Shown one piece after another: positions 63,717 through 64,000 of a stretch of 64,000 bases of DNA; the stretch's first letter is position 1, and every line of letters starts with the position of its first letter. The DNA is taken from NCBI RefSeq assembly GCF_017312725.1, contig NZ_BOPO01000088.1, positions 1-64,000 on the forward strand, written 5' to 3'. The stretch comes from Actinocatenispora comari. Its GTDB lineage: Bacteria; Actinomycetota; Actinomycetes; Mycobacteriales; Micromonosporaceae. The notes under the pieces are model-generated. The model was given only the letters and a program-made list of their open reading frames with translations. It had not been told where the DNA came from and searched no databases. A program made the translations under genes and the position numbers.

Positions 63717-64000
63717 CGGAGTACACCCCCTCCTGGCCGAACAGGTGCGCGAGCTTGTTCGCGCCGAGCACCAGGCCGAGCCCGACGAACCCCTTCACCA
63801 GCCCGACCGCCGCGGAGGGCCCCCACTGGCTGTCGACGATGCCGTGGAAGTAGACGTACGTGTCGAGCACCTCGCCGTGTTCCGGCCCGACACTGTTGCG
63901 CTGCAACACGATCTGCTCGAACCCGACCGACAGGATGCTGCCCAGGTTGAGGATCAGCAGCAGCACCACGACCGGCATCAGGCCGGGCAGGGTGATCCGC
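63706..64000 (-). CDS. Carbohydrate ABC permease (LplB/UgpA type), C-terminal part
   Basis: The frame runs from the window edge to a stop at 63706 and encodes the last 97 residues of a first-permease subunit. The typical post-EAA segment (ITLPGLMPVVVLLLILNLGSIL), the F-E-Q-I motif and VLDTYVYFHGI follow, as in LplB-type permeases. The N-terminal two thirds lie outside the window. Confidence 0.93.
   Translation of the reverse strand, partial: RITLPGLMPVVVLLLILNLGSILSVGFEQIVLQRNSVGPEHGEVLDTYVYFHGIVDSQWGPSAAVGLVKGFVGLGLVLGANKLAHLFGQEGVYSGGR

Overview
The window is very GC-rich DNA from a filamentous-type actinobacterium, most like a Micromonosporaceae member. The family placement is my inference. 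It rests on the type VII secretion locus with a mycosin, the XRE/DUF397 gene pairs, a DinB protein of the mycothiol-dependent type, a DivIVA-domain protein, many GTG and TTG starts, and many GTGA/ATGA gene overlaps. I see no phage, transposase, CRISPR array or rRNA. One tRNA gene (Arg, CCG) is present.

Layout. 1-14 kb: an ESX/type VII secretion locus in three blocks. On the minus strand lie eccC and two large ESX-linked proteins. Divergent from these is eccD-eccB-esx-esx. Convergent to that operon is eccE-unknown-mycP. No eccA, espG, PE or PPE gene is seen. 14-22.7 kb: a SulP anion transporter, a WhiJ-like XRE regulator with two DUF397 genes, and small enzymes and membrane proteins, including a MerR regulator divergent from a metallo-beta-lactamase gene across a perfect 20-bp palindrome. 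22.7-26.4 kb: the tRNA, then a histidine kinase and response regulator separated by a nonapeptide-repeat ORF that overlaps both by GTGA, then an acetyltransferase and an RsbW-like ATPase. 26.5-35.9 kb: a complete histidine-utilisation operon: RpiR-type regulator, NCS1 permease, hutU, an M20 amidohydrolase, hutF, hutI, hutH and a hairpin terminator. 36-45.4 kb: a DinB protein, an ABC-2 exporter with a two-component system, a globin/flavohaemoprotein/DivIVA operon, a CRP-type regulator and glyA. 45.4-52.3 kb: an MFS transporter divergent from an Lrp regulator, MgtC, an atypical family-A polymerase and a large HtrA protease. 52.3-64 kb: a glycan-degradation locus, all on the minus strand: sugar ABC permeases, a frameshifted solute-binding lipoprotein, GH29 fucosidase, Gfo/Idh oxidoreductase, a secreted beta-helix protein, a Tat-exported PL8 lyase and a Tat-exported M60-like peptidase. 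A LacI-type operator lies inside it.

How the parts fit. The hut operon should take histidine to urocanate, imidazolone propionate, formiminoglutamate and, by HutF, formylglutamate. No HutG is present and the M20 enzyme is the obvious candidate for the last step. The right-hand locus looks built to strip fucosylated glycoprotein or glycosaminoglycan-like polymers outside the cell and import the products, but its binding protein carries a 5-bp duplication that breaks the frame.

The least explained signals are two short leader ORFs (33095 and 52197) that both begin MSER and both end in ATGA overlaps with the next gene. The copy before hutI looks like an 80-bp insertion flanked by a 10-bp duplication. 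Tandem duplications also lie at or near the 3' ends of several genes.
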